A stretch of DNA of 64,000 nucleotides, from the NCBI GenBank assembly GCA_017302105.1, contig JAFLCS010000005.1, forward strand, positions 1-64,000, read 5' to 3'. Both the position numbers and the translations under genes were made by a program. This document shows positions 20,454-28,132 of this stretch, piece after piece. This stretch comes from Caulobacterales bacterium (GTDB lineage Bacteria > Pseudomonadota > Alphaproteobacteria > Caulobacterales > Caulobacteraceae). Under the pieces are notes generated by a model. The model was not told the origin of the DNA and did not search any database. It saw only the letters and a list, made by a program, of their open reading frames with translations. Position 1 is the first letter of the stretch; every line of letters begins with the position of its first letter.

Positions 20454-20567
20454 CTAGCTGTAGATCGCCAGGAACACCACGGCGGACGCCACCACCATGA
20501 CAACCAGACCGAACGCGGTCCAGAACAGGGTGGGTTGCTTGGGCCTGCGATAGATTCGTTCAGCCAT
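20454..20567 (-). CDS. 37-residue single-span membrane protein
   Basis: A short frame encoding MAERIYRRPKQPTLFWTAF followed by a hydrophobic span to the end (about 14-36). The basic N terminus and C-terminal span predict an N-in inner-membrane microprotein. It fills the gap between mmsA and the thioredoxin-like gene on the same strand and is too short for usual gene callers. The ribosome binding site is weak (GAGTGG), so expression is uncertain. No function can be given. Confidence 0.5.
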   Translation of the reverse strand: MAERIYRRPKQPTLFWTAFGLVVMVVASAVVFLAIYS

Positions 20568-20599
20568 GATTGCCACTCACGTCAGATCCCGCCGCCCGG

Positions 20600-22102
20600 T
20601 CAGGCCATGGTCGGGATGACGAAGGAGCTGTCGGCGTGCTCCAGCGCGCTGTCGGGCCAGCGAGCGGTGACGGTCTTGGTCTTGGTCCAGAAGCGGACGC
20701 CCTCCATGCCGTGCTGGTTGATGTCGCCGAAGGCCGAACGCTTCCACCCGCCGAAGGTGTGATAGGCCACCGGCACCGGGATCGGCACATTGATGCCGAC
20801 CATGCCGACATTGACCCGCGCGGCAAAGTCGCGCGCGGCGCGACCGTTCTGGGTGAAGATGGCCACGCCGTTACCGTACTGGTGGCGGCTGGGCAGGGCG
20901 AGCGCTTCTTCGAAACTGTCGGCGCGCATGATCTGCAGCACTGGGCCGAAGATTTCCTCGCGGTAGCTCTCCATCGTCGGCTTGACGTGGTCGAACAGCG
21001 ACGGGCCGACGAAATAGCCGTTCTCGTGGCCTTGAAGGGTAAAGCCGCGACCGTCGACGACCAACTCGGCACCTTCGTCGACGCCCTTCTGGATCCAGCC
21101 CTCGACGCGGGCCTTGTGGGCGGCGTTGACGACCGGGCCGTAGTGGGCAGCGTCATCGGTGGAGACGCCGACCTTCAAGGTGGCGATCTCGGCGACCATC
21201 CGCTCACGCAGCTCATCGGCAGTCTTCTGGCCGACCGGAACCACGACCGGCAGGGCCATGCAGCGCTCGCCTGCCGAGCCAAAGGCGGCGCCGGACAGGT
21301 CCTTGACCACCTGATCCATGTCGGCGTCGGGGAGGACGATGCCGTGGTTCTTGGCCCCGCCCATGGCCTGGACGCGTTTGCCGTGCTCGGCCCCGGTCCG
21401 GTAGACGTAATGGGCGATGTCGGACGAGCCGACGAAGCTGACGGCGTGGACCAGCGGATGCTTGAGGATGGCGTCCACGGCGGTCTTGTCGCCATGCACG
21501 ACGTTCAGCACGCCCTTGGGCGCGCCGGCCTGGAGCATCAGTTCGGCCAGACGCAGCGGCACCGACGGATCGCGCTCGGACGGCTTGAGGATGAAGGTGT
21601 TGCCGACCGCGATGGCGACCCCGAACATCCACATCGGGATCATGGCCGGGAAGTTGAACGGGGTGATGCCGGCGACCACGCCCAGCGGCTGGCGCAGCGA
21701 ATAGACGTCAATGCCCGGCCCAGCACCCCAAGTGTACTCACCCTTTAGTGCGTGCGGGATGCCGCAGGCGAACTCGATGACCTCCAGGCCGCGCTGAACG
21801 TCGCCCCTGGCGTCGGCAATGACCTTGCCGTGCTCGGACGAGAGCAGGTGCGCCAGCTCGTCCATATTGGCCTCGACCAGGCGTTTGAACTCGAACAGGA
21901 CGCGGGCGCGGCGCTGAGGATTGACCTGGGACCATTCCTCAAAGGCGGTCTGGGCCGACTGAACCGCCTTGTCGACCTCGCCTTCGGTGGCCAGTTGCAC
22001 CCGCGCCTGAACCTCGCCCGTGTTGGGGTCCATGACGTCGCCGAAACGGCCCGAAGCGCCGGTGAAGCTGGAGCCGTCGATGAAATGTTCGATGTCGCGC
22101 AT
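20600..22102 (-). CDS. mmsA: CoA-acylating methylmalonate-semialdehyde dehydrogenase
   Basis: A 500-residue aldehyde dehydrogenase superfamily member that converts methylmalonate or malonate semialdehyde to propionyl-CoA or acetyl-CoA with NAD and CoA, in valine, inositol and beta-alanine breakdown. The opening DIEHFIDG, the loop VVAGITPFNFPAMIPMWMF and the catalytic cysteine in SAGERCMAL match the MmsA branch, which lacks the usual general-base glutamate of hydrolytic aldehyde dehydrogenases. No mmsB or regulator is adjacent, so it appears isolated from its pathway. Confidence 0.95.
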   Translation of the reverse strand: MRDIEHFIDGSSFTGASGRFGDVMDPNTGEVQARVQLATEGEVDKAVQSAQTAFEEWSQVNPQRRARVLFEFKRLVEANMDELAHLLSSEHGKVIADARGDVQRGLEVIEFACGIPHALKGEYTWGAGPGIDVYSLRQPLGVVAGITPFNFPAMIPMWMFGVAIAVGNTFILKPSERDPSVPLRLAELMLQAGAPKGVLNVVHGDKTAVDAILKHPLVHAVSFVGSSDIAHYVYRTGAEHGKRVQAMGGAKNHGIVLPDADMDQVVKDLSGAAFGSAGERCMALPVVVPVGQKTADELRERMVAEIATLKVGVSTDDAAHYGPVVNAAHKARVEGWIQKGVDEGAELVVDGRGFTLQGHENGYFVGPSLFDHVKPTMESYREEIFGPVLQIMRADSFEEALALPSRHQYGNGVAIFTQNGRAARDFAARVNVGMVGINVPIPVPVAYHTFGGWKRSAFGDINQHGMEGVRFWTKTKTVTARWPDSALEHADSSFVIPTMA

Positions 22103-22190
22103 GGTCGCGTAATCCTGAAAACGAGCCGCAGGGGCGGGGAGTCGCGGGCGGGTTTAGCGGGTCGAGGCCGGCTTCGCCAGCGTGGCCGGG

Positions 22191-22823
22191 CTATTCCTTG
22201 GCGCGTGGACGGCCCACTCGGGGTTTCCGAACTGACGCCGGCTGAGGCCCGACCTCGACCTGATCGCCCCAGGCGGACCAGCCGGGACGAGGCGCGCGAC
22301 AAAAGAGCTCGAGGCGGCTGGCGTCGGGGTAGAGGCGTTCGATGCGGGCGGCGATCTCGGTCGGCTTTTCGGAGTGGAGGCTCCGGGGGGCCATGACGAC
22401 ATTGGCCACGGCCTCGTCGGCCAGCCGCAGCGGCCGGCCGGTCTTGGTCGGGCTGGCGGCCAGGACGTATTCGACCGTCGGCTTGACGATGGAGGGTCGG
22501 ACCCCTTGTGCGCCGACGGGCTGACCGTCCTTGCGGGTCTTGACCCAGACGAAGGCGACGCCCCGGTAGTGCAGGCCCCAGGCCTCGATGCAGCGCATGG
22601 CCAGATCCAGCCGCGGCGAGGTGGCCCACAGGAACAGGACCGAGCGCCGCTTCAGCAGCCGCCGCATCGGAAAGGCCAGAAGGGCCTTATCCGGCGAGGT
22701 CGCATAGAATTTGGCCGCCGCGCCCCACTTGTCCTGGGCCCCGTAATAGCCCCAGGGCGGATCGGCCAGGACGACGTCGAACGCCTGATCGGGCAGGCCG
22801 GCCCAGGGCGTGTCGACGTCCAT
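22191..22823 (-). CDS. MT-A70 family DNA/RNA adenine N6-methyltransferase
   Basis: A 210-residue protein with the catalytic motif DPPW (ADPPWGYYG near residue 21) and the MT-A70 block FLWATSPRLDLAM, followed by GVAFVWVKTRKDG. The family moves a methyl group from S-adenosylmethionine to N6 of adenine. The C terminus ends in a basic GRPR motif, like an AT-hook core, that may help DNA binding. No restriction endonuclease gene is next to it, so it would be an orphan methyltransferase. Phage and chromosomal members exist; base composition here is like its neighbours. Confidence 0.85.
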   Translation of the reverse strand: MDVDTPWAGLPDQAFDVVLADPPWGYYGAQDKWGAAAKFYATSPDKALLAFPMRRLLKRRSVLFLWATSPRLDLAMRCIEAWGLHYRGVAFVWVKTRKDGQPVGAQGVRPSIVKPTVEYVLAASPTKTGRPLRLADEAVANVVMAPRSLHSEKPTEIAARIERLYPDASRLELFCRAPRPGWSAWGDQVEVGPQPASVRKPRVGRPRAKE

Positions 22824-22846
22824 GGATGTCCTCGCGGTCGCCTGTC

Positions 22847-24922
22847 CTAGTCGATCGGCTCAGCCCCGACCGGGGCATAGCGGCTGAGCCAGTCCTGGAC
22901 GGTGCGGTGCCACTGCATAGAGTTGTGGCCGCGCAGCACCCAGTGGTTCTCATTGGGGAAGAACAACAGACGGCTGGGGATGCCCTGACGCTGCAGTGCA
23001 TTGAAGGTAGCCAGGGACTGGGCGGTCGGGATGCGGAAGTCCAGATCGCCCTGGACCACCAGCATCGGCACGCGCCAGTTCTGGACGTGATTGACCGGGT
23101 TGAACCGCTCATAGGCCGCCGGGTTTTCCCAGGGCGTGCCGCCGTTTTCCCACTCGGTGAACCACAGCTCTTCGGTCTCGAAGCCCATGGCGCGGGTGTC
23201 GAAGACGCCGTCGTGATTGACCAGACACTTCCACGGCTGGTTCCAGTTGCCGGCGATCCAGTTGACCATATAGCCGCCGTACGACGCGCCGAGCGCACAG
23301 GCGCGGTCCTCGTCCAGGAAGTCATAGTTGGCCAGGACATAGTCCCAGCCGCGCTGGAGATCTTCCAGCGGGCGGTCGCCCCAGTGCTGGCTGATCGCAT
23401 CGGTGAAGGCCTGGCCGTAGCCGGTCGAGCCGTGGAAATCGATCATCACCACGGCATAGCCCAGACCGGCGTAGAACTGGGGGTTCCAGCGGTAGGACCA
23501 GCCGTCGCCGAACGAGCCCTGCGGGCCGCCGTGGATCAGGAAGGCGACCGGATATTCCTGGCCCTCCTGATAGCCGTGCGGGCGCACGACGTAGCCGTGG
23601 ACGGTCTCGTTGTTCCAGCCGGCGAAGGAGAACTGCTCATAGTCGCCCAGGTCGATCTGACCCATGCGCTCGGCGTTGTGGTTGGTCAGGCGGCGCGCGG
23701 CGTCGCGGCCGCGCTGCGAGCGGTAATAGAGATCGACCGGTCCATCCATGCCGTCGCGGGCATAGACGACGCCGGAGCCGGCCAGGCCGAAGGCGCCGAC
23801 GTGGCCGCCGCTGGTCAAGGGCGTGACCCGGCCTGAGCGCACGTCGATCGAGAACAGCCGGGTGGTGCCGGTGTCCTGGGCCGAGGCGAACAGGGTGCGG
23901 CCGTCGGCCGACCAGGCCAGGGAATCGGCCGAGCGGTCCCAGTCAGCGGCGATTTCGCGGACCTCGCCTGAGGCGACGTCGCGCAGCAGGATGCGCCAGC
24001 GGTCGGCTTCAAAGCCGGGACGGCTCATCGCCCGATAGGCCAGAGTGCGGCCATCCGGCGAGAACACCGGGCCGGTGTCCCAGGCGTCATTGGCGTCGGT
24101 CAGATTGACCAGCTCGCCACCGCTGACGGGGACCTGATAGAGGTCGAAGTTGGTGCTCCAGGACTCGCTCTGGCCGGCGAGGCGCGACGAAAAGACGACC
24201 GAGCCGCCGTCGGGCGAGATGGCGTATTCACCTTCATCGCCGAAGGGCACCGACGGGGTGTCGCCGTCGAAACCGGGCATCAGGGCTGTGGCTGTGGTGG
24301 CCGCCGTAGCGCCGAGCGGAACCGAGAACAGGTGGTTGCGCCGACCGTCTTCCCAGGTGTCCCAGTGTCGCACGAAGGTGCGGTCGTAGACCTGGCCGGT
24401 CTCGGTGCGGGCGGCGCGGTGTTCGACCTCGGCGGCGGAACAGGCCAGATCACCTTCGCAGGCCGGATAGACGTCCAGAGACAGAACCAGCGAGCCTCCG
24501 TCCGGGGCGATGCGGAAGCTGCCGACATCGAGCGGCAGGGCCGTGGCCTGGGTGGCGGTGGCACCCTGGTCGGCGCTGACCCAGACCTGGCCGCCGCGCA
24601 TGAAGAACAGCCGTCCGTCCGAGGCCCAGCGCCCGGTCGAGGCACCGTCGTCCGAGATGGCCAGGCGGCGCGGCTCGCCGCCGGCGACATCCACGGCCCA
24701 CAGGCTGGAGACGCCGCGATTGTTTTCCCAGTCGGTCTGGCGCAGGCCGTAAACGACGGTACGGCCATCGGGCGAGACCTGCGGATCGGAGACACGCTCC
24801 AGCCGGACCAGATCGTCGATGGTGAAGGCGCGGCCCTCGGTTTCCTGGGCGAGGGCCGGTGTGGCAGCCAAGGCTGCCGACAAGGCGATCAGCGATACGA
24901 GCGGACGGGCAAGACGGATCAT
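22847..24922 (-). CDS. S9 family prolyl oligopeptidase-like peptidase
   Basis: A 691-residue secreted or periplasmic serine peptidase. The signal peptide (1-26, ending PALAQ) is followed by a beta-propeller of WD40/PD40-like blades, including several SPDGR repeats, and a C-terminal alpha/beta hydrolase. The triad is visible as Ser in GASYGGYM, Asp in VVQGDLDFRIP and His in FPNENHWVL. It probably trims short peptides, as acylaminoacyl or dipeptidyl peptidases do. The start at 24922 is chosen because it gives a clean signal peptide; a longer in-frame start does not. It is divergent from the acyltransferase gene. Confidence 0.95.
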   Translation of the reverse strand: MIRLARPLVSLIALSAALAATPALAQETEGRAFTIDDLVRLERVSDPQVSPDGRTVVYGLRQTDWENNRGVSSLWAVDVAGGEPRRLAISDDGASTGRWASDGRLFFMRGGQVWVSADQGATATQATALPLDVGSFRIAPDGGSLVLSLDVYPACEGDLACSAAEVEHRAARTETGQVYDRTFVRHWDTWEDGRRNHLFSVPLGATAATTATALMPGFDGDTPSVPFGDEGEYAISPDGGSVVFSSRLAGQSESWSTNFDLYQVPVSGGELVNLTDANDAWDTGPVFSPDGRTLAYRAMSRPGFEADRWRILLRDVASGEVREIAADWDRSADSLAWSADGRTLFASAQDTGTTRLFSIDVRSGRVTPLTSGGHVGAFGLAGSGVVYARDGMDGPVDLYYRSQRGRDAARRLTNHNAERMGQIDLGDYEQFSFAGWNNETVHGYVVRPHGYQEGQEYPVAFLIHGGPQGSFGDGWSYRWNPQFYAGLGYAVVMIDFHGSTGYGQAFTDAISQHWGDRPLEDLQRGWDYVLANYDFLDEDRACALGASYGGYMVNWIAGNWNQPWKCLVNHDGVFDTRAMGFETEELWFTEWENGGTPWENPAAYERFNPVNHVQNWRVPMLVVQGDLDFRIPTAQSLATFNALQRQGIPSRLLFFPNENHWVLRGHNSMQWHRTVQDWLSRYAPVGAEPID

Positions 24923-25025
24923 TGGGGGGCTCCCGCGACTGGACAGGGCGCGATTGCTAGCACCGTGCGCGCGGCGTTGCATCCCCGCTTGCTACGGAAG
25001 CCGACCCGAACGATCATCCGGCCAC

Positions 25026-25871
25026 ATGAGTCTGCCCGCCCGCGCGCCCCACATCATCGACGTGCTGATCGCCGAGCGGGCGCCCAGGCTGACCGGGGCT
25101 GCCTATTGGCCGCTGGTGCGCCCGGCCTTCTACGCCATGCTCGACTACACCAAGGCGCGGCGCATGGCCGAGGCCATCCTGCCGATGTCGGGGGTTCAGG
25201 CGCTGGACTATGTGTCCGGCCTCCTGGATCTGCAGGTGTCGGCCCTGTTTCTGGATCGGATTCCCAAGACCGGCCGCTGTGTGGTGGTGTGCAACCATCC
25301 TACCGGCATCGCTGACGGTCTGGCCGTGCACGATGCGATCAAGCGGGTGCGGGGCGACGCCATCTTCTTCGCCAACGCCGATGCCATCCGGGTGGCCCCG
25401 CGCCTGGAAGAGGTGCTGATCCCGGTCGAATGGGTCGAGACCAAGCGTACCCGCGAAAAGACCCGCGCCACGCTGCAGGCCGCGCGCGAGGCGTTCGAGG
25501 CCGAGCGCTGTGTCGTCATGTTCCCGGCCGGGCGGCTGGCGCGCAGGACCGGCGACGGCCAGCTGACCGATCCGCCCTGGGCCCCGACGGCGGCGTCGCT
25601 GGCGCGCAAATATGAGGCGCCGGTGGTGCCGATCCACGTCGCCGGGCCGTATTCGACGCTGTTCCACACCTTTGACCGGTTCTCGGAGGAACTGCGGGAC
25701 ATCACCCTGTTCCACGAGCTGTTGAACAAGCGCGGCCGCAAGTTTCAGCTCAAGGTCGGGCCGCTGATCGAGCCGAGCCGGCTGGATATCGACGCCGGGC
25801 GCGCGACCTATGCGCTCAAGGCCTATGTCGAGCGCATTCTGGCCAATCAGCCGGATGCGGTCTTCGCGTGA
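25026..25871 (+). CDS. PlsC-like acyltransferase
   Basis: A 281-residue protein of the lysophospholipid acyltransferase superfamily, expected to acylate a glycerophosphate or lyso-lipid at the inner membrane. The first motif reads NHPTGIADG, so His and Asp are separated by five residues rather than the four of classic NHx4D. The third motif is FPAGRLARR. I believe this spacing occurs in an alphaproteobacterial subfamily that is annotated only as glycerol acyltransferase. It is the first gene of a forward run whose next start (tsaE) overlaps its stop by 4 bases. Confidence 0.8.
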   Translation: MSLPARAPHIIDVLIAERAPRLTGAAYWPLVRPAFYAMLDYTKARRMAEAILPMSGVQALDYVSGLLDLQVSALFLDRIPKTGRCVVVCNHPTGIADGLAVHDAIKRVRGDAIFFANADAIRVAPRLEEVLIPVEWVETKRTREKTRATLQAAREAFEAERCVVMFPAGRLARRTGDGQLTDPPWAPTAASLARKYEAPVVPIHVAGPYSTLFHTFDRFSEELRDITLFHELLNKRGRKFQLKVGPLIEPSRLDIDAGRATYALKAYVERILANQPDAVFA

Positions 25872-26338
25872 AGCTGGACGCTCCGGTTCAGATCGCTCTG
25901 GCGGACGCCGCCGCGACGACGCGGCTGGGCGCGGCCCTGTCCGGCCTGATCGGATCGGGCGAGGCGATCTTGCTGACCGGGCCGCTGGGCGCGGGCAAGT
26001 CGGTCCTGGCGCGTGGCCTGATCCAGGCCCTGGCCGGGGCGGACGAAGAGGTGCCGTCACCGACCTTCACCCTGGTCCAGTTCTATGAGACCGCGCCGCC
26101 CATCGCCCATTTCGACCTCTACCGCCTGGAAGGTCAGGGCGAGGCGCTGGAGATCGGGCTGGAGGAGGCGCTCGATCAGGGCGCGGTTCTGGTCGAATGG
26201 CCGGTTCGGATCAGCGAGGCGGAATGGACCCGGCTGGCCCCGGATCGGCTGACGCTGGAGTTGTCCCATGCGGGCGAAGGCCGTATCGCCCGTCTCAGTC
26301 CCCTGGGCGCCTGGAAAGGACGCACGCTTGAGCTCTGA
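25868..26338 (+). CDS. tsaE: tRNA threonylcarbamoyladenosine ATPase TsaE
   Basis: A 156-residue P-loop ATPase that supports the TsaBD complex in forming t6A37 on ANN-reading tRNAs. The Walker A motif is GPLGAGKSV (about residue 39), the switch-like SPTFTLVQFYE and HFDLYRLE follow, and VLVEWPVR is the conserved C-terminal block. It uses a GTG start that overlaps the acyltransferase stop, and its end overlaps the amgK start by 11 bases. The chance of translational coupling is high. Confidence 0.93.
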   Translation: MKLDAPVQIALADAAATTRLGAALSGLIGSGEAILLTGPLGAGKSVLARGLIQALAGADEEVPSPTFTLVQFYETAPPIAHFDLYRLEGQGEALEIGLEEALDQGAVLVEWPVRISEAEWTRLAPDRLTLELSHAGEGRIARLSPLGAWKGRTLEL

Positions 26339-27419
26339 TCGTGAGGCCGAACGGCTCCAGTTTCTGAACGCCGCCGGATTGGCGGCGGCCGAGCGGCATC
26401 CGCTGCCGGGCGACGCCTCGACGCGGCGCTATGAGCGGCTGATCACGCCCGGCGGCACCTCGTTGATGCTGATGGACCAGGCCCCGGCGACCGAGAGCGT
26501 CATCTGCGATGCAGGCTGGAGCCCGGACCAGCGCAAGGCCGCCGGCTGGAACGCCACCGCGCGCCTGTCGGCCGGACGGATCGAGGCCTTCGCCGGGGTG
26601 GCCGGCTATCTGAGATCGCAGGGGCTGTCGGCACCGGACATCATCGCCCTGGACGCGCCGCGTGGCCTGGCGGTGCTGGAGGACTTCGGCGACGGCCTGT
26701 TCGCGCGGGTCATCGCCGCCGGCCAGGATGAGGCGCCGCTGTATCTGGGGGCCATCGAGGCCCTGGCGCGGTTGCATGAGACGCCGCCGCCGCCGTCCCT
26801 GGACGCCCACGGGCTGAGCTGGCCGCTGCTGGATTATGACGAGACAGCGCTGCAGGGCGGGGCCGATCTGTTCACCGAATGGCTGCCCCGGCTGGATCCG
26901 CGCCTGAGCTTTTCGGGGGAGGCCCTGGCCGAATGGGCGGCGGTTTGGGCACCGTGGGTGGCGCGCGGCGCAGCGGGGGCCTCGGTGCTGGCCCACCGCG
27001 ATTATCACGCCGAGAACCTGATCTGGCTGCCGGATCGTCAGGGGCCGGGGCGCGTCGGCATGATCGACTTCCAGGACGCGGTCCGAGCCCACCCGAGCTG
27101 GGATCTGCATTCGCTGCTTCAGGATGCCCGGCGCGATGTGCCGCCCCAGGTCGAGGCGATGGCGCTGAACCGCTATTTCGAGCTGAGGCCCCAGACCGAC
27201 CGTGAGGCCTTCATGGCCGACTATGCGGCGCTGGCGGCGCTGAACGAGGCGCGGATCCTGGGGATCTTCGCGCGGCTGATCGCGCGCGACGGCAAGCCGC
27301 GCTACCGGGCCTTCATGCCGCGGATGTGGCGGCATCTGGAACAAAACCTGAAACGTCCGGAACTGGCGGATGTGGCCGCTTGGTTCGCGCGTCATGTCCC
27401 GCAAGAGGCCCGTTCATGA
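26328..27419 (+). CDS. amgK: Anomeric MurNAc/GlcNAc kinase AmgK
   Basis: A 363-residue aminoglycoside phosphotransferase-fold kinase. The catalytic loop is HRDYHAEN (223-230) and the metal-binding motif is DFQD (247-250). Together with the next gene it matches AmgK of the cell wall recycling route, which phosphorylates MurNAc at the anomeric carbon and bypasses de novo, fosfomycin-sensitive UDP-MurNAc synthesis. The TTG start at 26328 is preferred, because AAGGA lies 7 bases before it; an ATG 60 bases upstream would overlap tsaE much more. The gene name rests on the motif plus the murU partner. Confidence 0.87.
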   Translation: MSSDREAERLQFLNAAGLAAAERHPLPGDASTRRYERLITPGGTSLMLMDQAPATESVICDAGWSPDQRKAAGWNATARLSAGRIEAFAGVAGYLRSQGLSAPDIIALDAPRGLAVLEDFGDGLFARVIAAGQDEAPLYLGAIEALARLHETPPPPSLDAHGLSWPLLDYDETALQGGADLFTEWLPRLDPRLSFSGEALAEWAAVWAPWVARGAAGASVLAHRDYHAENLIWLPDRQGPGRVGMIDFQDAVRAHPSWDLHSLLQDARRDVPPQVEAMALNRYFELRPQTDREAFMADYAALAALNEARILGIFARLIARDGKPRYRAFMPRMWRHLEQNLKRPELADVAAWFARHVPQEARS

Positions 27420-28129
27420 GCGCTAGACCGACCACAGCCATGGTGCTGGCCGCCGGGCTCGGCACCCGGATGCGGCCCCTGACCGACGACCGACCCAAGG
27501 CCCTGGTCGAGGTCGGCGGACGTTCGCTGATCGACCATGTGCTGGACCGACTGGTCGCGGCGGGCGTCACCCGCGCGGTGGTCAATGTGCATTGGTTCGC
27601 CGACCGGCTGGAAGCGCATCTGAAACGGCGCGACGATCTTCAGATCGTCATCTCCGATGAGCGGGCCGAGCTGTTGGAGACCGGCGGCGGGCTGAAGGCG
27701 GCGCGGGCCCTGGTCGGCGAAGACCCGATCTGGGTGGCCAATATCGACAGTCTATGGATCGACCGGGGCGACGCCCTGGGCGACCTGGCCCGGCTGTGGG
27801 ACCCCGAGCGGATGGACGCGGCCCTGCTCCTGGCGGGACGCGAAGGGTCGATCGGCTGGCCCGGTCGCGGCGATGGATTTCTGGAGGCGGACGGTCGCTT
27901 CCGCTTCCGGGGCGAGGCCCCCGAGGCACCGCTGGCCTATATGGGCGTGCATATCACCCGACCCCAGGTGGTCGATGACGGGCCGGACGGGCCGTTTTCG
28001 CTGTCGCCGATCTGGCGGCGGCTGGCCGATCAGGGCCGGCTGTATGCGGCGGTCATGGACGGCGACTGGATGCACGTCGGTGATCCGGGTGCGCGCGACG
28101 CCGCCCAGGTCCGGCTGGAGGCGGGCTGA
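27416..28129 (+). CDS. murU: MurNAc-1-phosphate uridylyltransferase MurU
   Basis: A 237-residue nucleotidyltransferase. The NTP-binding signature AAGLGTRMRPLTDDRPK lies at about 11-28, with GGGLKAAR and NIDSLW further on. MurU turns MurNAc-1-phosphate and UTP into UDP-MurNAc, completing the recycling step started by AmgK. ATGA overlap with amgK indicates coupling. The homologous NTP-transferase family also includes hexose-1-phosphate enzymes, so partner context is the main support for the specific name. Confidence 0.9.
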   Translation: MSARPTTAMVLAAGLGTRMRPLTDDRPKALVEVGGRSLIDHVLDRLVAAGVTRAVVNVHWFADRLEAHLKRRDDLQIVISDERAELLETGGGLKAARALVGEDPIWVANIDSLWIDRGDALGDLARLWDPERMDAALLLAGREGSIGWPGRGDGFLEADGRFRFRGEAPEAPLAYMGVHITRPQVVDDGPDGPFSLSPIWRRLADQGRLYAAVMDGDWMHVGDPGARDAAQVRLEAG

Positions 28130-28132
28130 GCC

